DNA of 64,000 nucleotides, taken from Vespula vulgaris (lineage: Eukaryota; Arthropoda; Insecta; Hymenoptera; Vespidae). Both the position numbers and the translations under genes were made by a program. This document shows positions 61,776 to 64,000 of this stretch, one piece after another. The DNA is taken from positions 8,468,400 to 8,532,399 of the forward strand of contig NC_066586.1 of the NCBI RefSeq assembly GCF_905475345.1, in the 5' to 3' direction. The first letter of the stretch is position 1; each line of letters opens with the position of its first letter. The notes under the pieces are model-generated. The model worked only from the letters and a program-made list of their open reading frames with translations, made no database searches and had not been told where the DNA came from.

Positions 61776-62579
61776 ATGTGATGTGCATAATAAGCATATG
61801 AAATGTGGGATAATAGAAAACCTAATGTAAAATACATGAAAAGATTTGATTGTAGCATATTTACTAAATGCGAAAAGATCAAAAAAGATATTTGAATCAA
61901 AAGTTATAAAAGAAATATTTGTAGGATGTGATGAATAATACATATAGAATATATATTCCACAAATCGGAAAAATTCGATGCGATTACGAAGTGTTAAATT
62001 TGGCGAGAATAGAAATAAATATAAACTATTGAAGAACAGAAAGAATGAAAATCATATAAATGATAAAAATTTGATGATCATGAGATTATGAGAATAAAAA
62101 AAAAAGATAATGGAAGAAGAGTAGCGAAAAATAGTGAATATAAAGATGCTTATGATGAAAGTATTTCTGAACAGAATCGGATTATTCTAAAAATTCAGGA
62201 ACAACCAGTACAAGTAAGGAATAGAGGTAGACTTCCTTAGAGAAGATAGAGGAAGGATCAATTGTTGACCTATATAAGGAACTACAAAGAAGTAATGGAG
62301 GTACGAAGACGTCTTAAACGGTCAAAGATCTGATGTAAAGAAAATTTCAGATTTAAAAATCTTAAAGAATTAAAGAACGACGTGTAATAACGTTGATAAT
62401 AAATGAAGAAATTGCAAATAATATGGATCAAGCAAAACTATCAAAAAACTGGAAAAAAGGGAAGGAAGCTACATAATGAAATAAGTTCAATGAGGTAGCA
62501 TAAAGTTTGGAATATAGTATTATACCGAAAAGATAAAAAAAATAATAAAATGCAAATGAGTATTCAATATAAAAGAGGA
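61776..62579 (+). pseudogene. copia integrase C-terminus and linker, heavily decayed
   Basis: Fragments in changing frames resemble the region between integrase and reverse transcriptase: NVKYMKRF near 61827, then around 61880-61990 a KKIFESKVIKEIFVGCD-like string and YIPQIGKIRCDYEVLNLARI. Further on only Lys/Glu-rich coding remnants are visible. Stops are frequent. Confidence 0.6.
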
Positions 62580-63130
62580 TTCCGGTACAGGAGAGCATCG
62601 ATACAAAACCCGTTTAGTAGTGTTAGGATATGGACAGTGTCCTCGATTTGGTTATGAAAAAAAACTTTGCGTCTAAGTTGAACTTAGGTTACATCTGAAT
62701 TGTGTCAGGGTTACAAAATAGAAACTATCACATTATTATTCAGCATAGGTGCTGAAACAGGAAGAAAAATGAAAATATGGGACATAAAAACTGTATTTTT
62801 GCAAGGGATCATAAAAGAAAAAATTTTCAATAGAGTTACCAAAAGAATATGAAGAGAATAATAGGAATGTATGTAAGTTGGCAACAAGAATATCTATGGG
62901 CTCAAACAAGGTGGAAGATATTGCAACGAATTTCTAACGAAAATTGATAGAAAGTGGATTAAATTAATATAATAAAAATCCATTTTTACTTTTTGCCAAA
63001 TATTATATTTTTTTTAAAAAGGTAATTATTTTTCCGTATTGTTGAGTTCATGTCGATGATATGTCAATAATATCAAGTAATAATGTTATTGAAGAAAATT
63101 ATATGGAAAGAATTAAAAGATGACATAGAT
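62580..63130 (+). pseudogene. copia reverse transcriptase, inactivated
   Basis: Motifs in order are KTRLVVLGYGQCPRFGYEK (about 62605-62661), ETGRKMKIWDIKTVFLQG (about 62752-62808, with the first catalytic Asp), IYGLKQGGRYCNEFL (about 62892-62936) and HVDDM (63049-63063). The last is the YVDD active-site box of copia enzymes with Tyr changed to His by a single T-to-C change. Stops and frame shifts between the motifs exclude function. Confidence 0.85.
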
Positions 63131-63439
63131 GTCCAATATTTATGAGAAATAAAAAATATTTTATGAATGTGAGTAAAACAAGAAAAAGATTAAATACATA
63201 TGCATTAAAAGAATTATATTTGAAAAATATCGAGTATCGATCTCTGTGAGATAAAAAGGGATGAATGAAAAATGATAGTGAAAAATATAATATTGCAATT
63301 TTTCAAAAGTTTATAGGAAGCCTCGTACATTTAATACGTTATTAGCATTTAATCAAGAGTTTAGAATGATACATAGGGCACCACTAGAACAAATACTAAG
63401 ATACCTGAAAGAAACAATTCATTACCGTTTGATGTTTTT

Positions 63440-63790
63440 TAATAAAAATTAAATGGAAGGAATTGAATGTGAAACTGACGTATCATGGGACAGAAAAAAG
63501 GATGTAGAATCTTTCACTGAATTGTTGGCATATAAAAATAGTATATCGATTTAATTCATTGGCGAATTAAAAAAAAAAAACAAGCAATAATAGCGTTGTA
63601 TTCAACTGAGAACGAATTTGAAGCCATTCTGGACGAAATAGAAAAAGTTATATGAAATAATCTATTGGAAAAAATGAGATTACCAATAGAATCAAAGAAG
63701 AAAGTAAGATACGACAATTTGAACGTTGTTAAGCTAGCTAATAAAGAAAATTTCAAAACAAGATCTAAATTATTAAACAGAATATTTTAT
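63440..63790 (+). pseudogene. copia RNase H, inactivated
   Basis: Recognisable strings in order are GIECETDVSWDRKKDVESFT (about 63460-63520), QAIIALYSTENEFEAI in another frame (about 63582-63630), and RYDNLNVVKLANKENFKTRS (about 63709-63768). They match the D-W-x-D/S..TGY, SSTEAE and DN-SA-KLA-N positions of copia RNase H, with several key residues altered. The end of pol is probably near 63950, where VKPTSLESICKFME-like sequence is seen. Confidence 0.75.
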
Positions 63791-64000
63791 TTTATTTGAA
63801 AAATAATCAATAATCAATAATGAAGGAAGAGCTAAAGGTGAAGCGTGTATCAATGAAAATGTACAGATTACTTGATGAAATTTAAGTGAAACCAACTTCC
63901 TTAGAAAGTATATGTAAATTTATGGAAATTAGGAAGTGATAAAAACAATAGTGAATGTGAAATTTATATTTATGATAAATTAACAACGCTTACGAAAGAG

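Larger units (their letters stand above)
61060..64000 (+). mobile_element. Degenerate Ty1/copia retrotransposon, 3' half of pol, cut by the window edge
   Basis: Pieces of the copia polyprotein follow one another in the canonical order on the plus strand: pre-integrase zinc domain, integrase, reverse transcriptase and RNase H. The order integrase before reverse transcriptase identifies the copia group rather than gypsy. Many stops and frame shifts separate the pieces. Neither LTR is recognisable; a 3' LTR may lie beyond base 64000. Most positions are AT-drifted, which suggests an old insertion. Confidence 0.85.

Noticed and set aside
1..64000. CRISPR array, tRNA or rRNA gene, or bacterial-type operon
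   Set aside because: No regular repeat-spacer pattern, no tRNA-like A/B box pair with matching arms, and no rRNA signature were seen. Repeats are microsatellites, transposons and local duplications.

Overview
The window looks like nuclear DNA of an insect, most likely an aculeate hymenopteran (bee or wasp). This is inferred from AT-rich sequence that still carries many CpG-containing words (tcga, cgaa, ttcg), very dense CT/GA and AT microsatellites, and insect-type transposon remnants. There is no operon-like packing, no CRISPR array and no tRNA or rRNA gene that I could recognise. Long open frames are almost all translations of simple repeats (Leu-Ser, Arg-Glu or Ile-Tyr runs). Most of the window is therefore intergenic or large-intron DNA.

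Layout. Bases 1-31,600 are AT-rich non-coding DNA with microsatellites, two old local duplications (14.6-15.1 kb and 16.8-17.1 kb), a 63-bp minisatellite (23.5 kb) and a three-motif trinucleotide block (30.1 kb). At 31.6-32.4 kb lies a 728-bp foldback element with arms of about 310-320 bp. At 32.9-33.4 kb a CpG-rich island around a CT tract could be a promoter or 5' UTR. Bases 33.5-48.2 kb are again non-coding and repeat-rich, with a few short stretches of coding-like or conserved-looking composition.

The best candidate for a real protein gene is a plus-strand first exon at 49,483-49,674. It encodes a 64-residue N-terminus with one membrane segment and ends at a strong GTGAGT donor. A possible phase-compatible second exon is at 52,290-52,376. 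Its remaining exons would lie further downstream, and I cannot name the protein.

The last 8 kb are a graveyard of transposons. They hold an internally deleted Tc1/mariner-like element (56.4-57.1 kb, inverted repeats of about 118 bp, a broken transposase C-terminus), which is itself bracketed by an unexplained 34-bp direct repeat. They also hold a hAT-like MITE (58.3-58.6 kb) and, from about 61.06 kb to the window edge, the integrase, reverse transcriptase and RNase H part of a heavily mutated Ty1/copia element. In the copia relic a GA microsatellite has grown exactly at the integrase codons for the catalytic Glu and the following Arg.

I found no previously undescribed multi-gene system. The most interesting signals are the microsatellite inside the copia integrase, the foldback element, the direct repeat around the mariner relic, and the unidentified membrane-protein exon.
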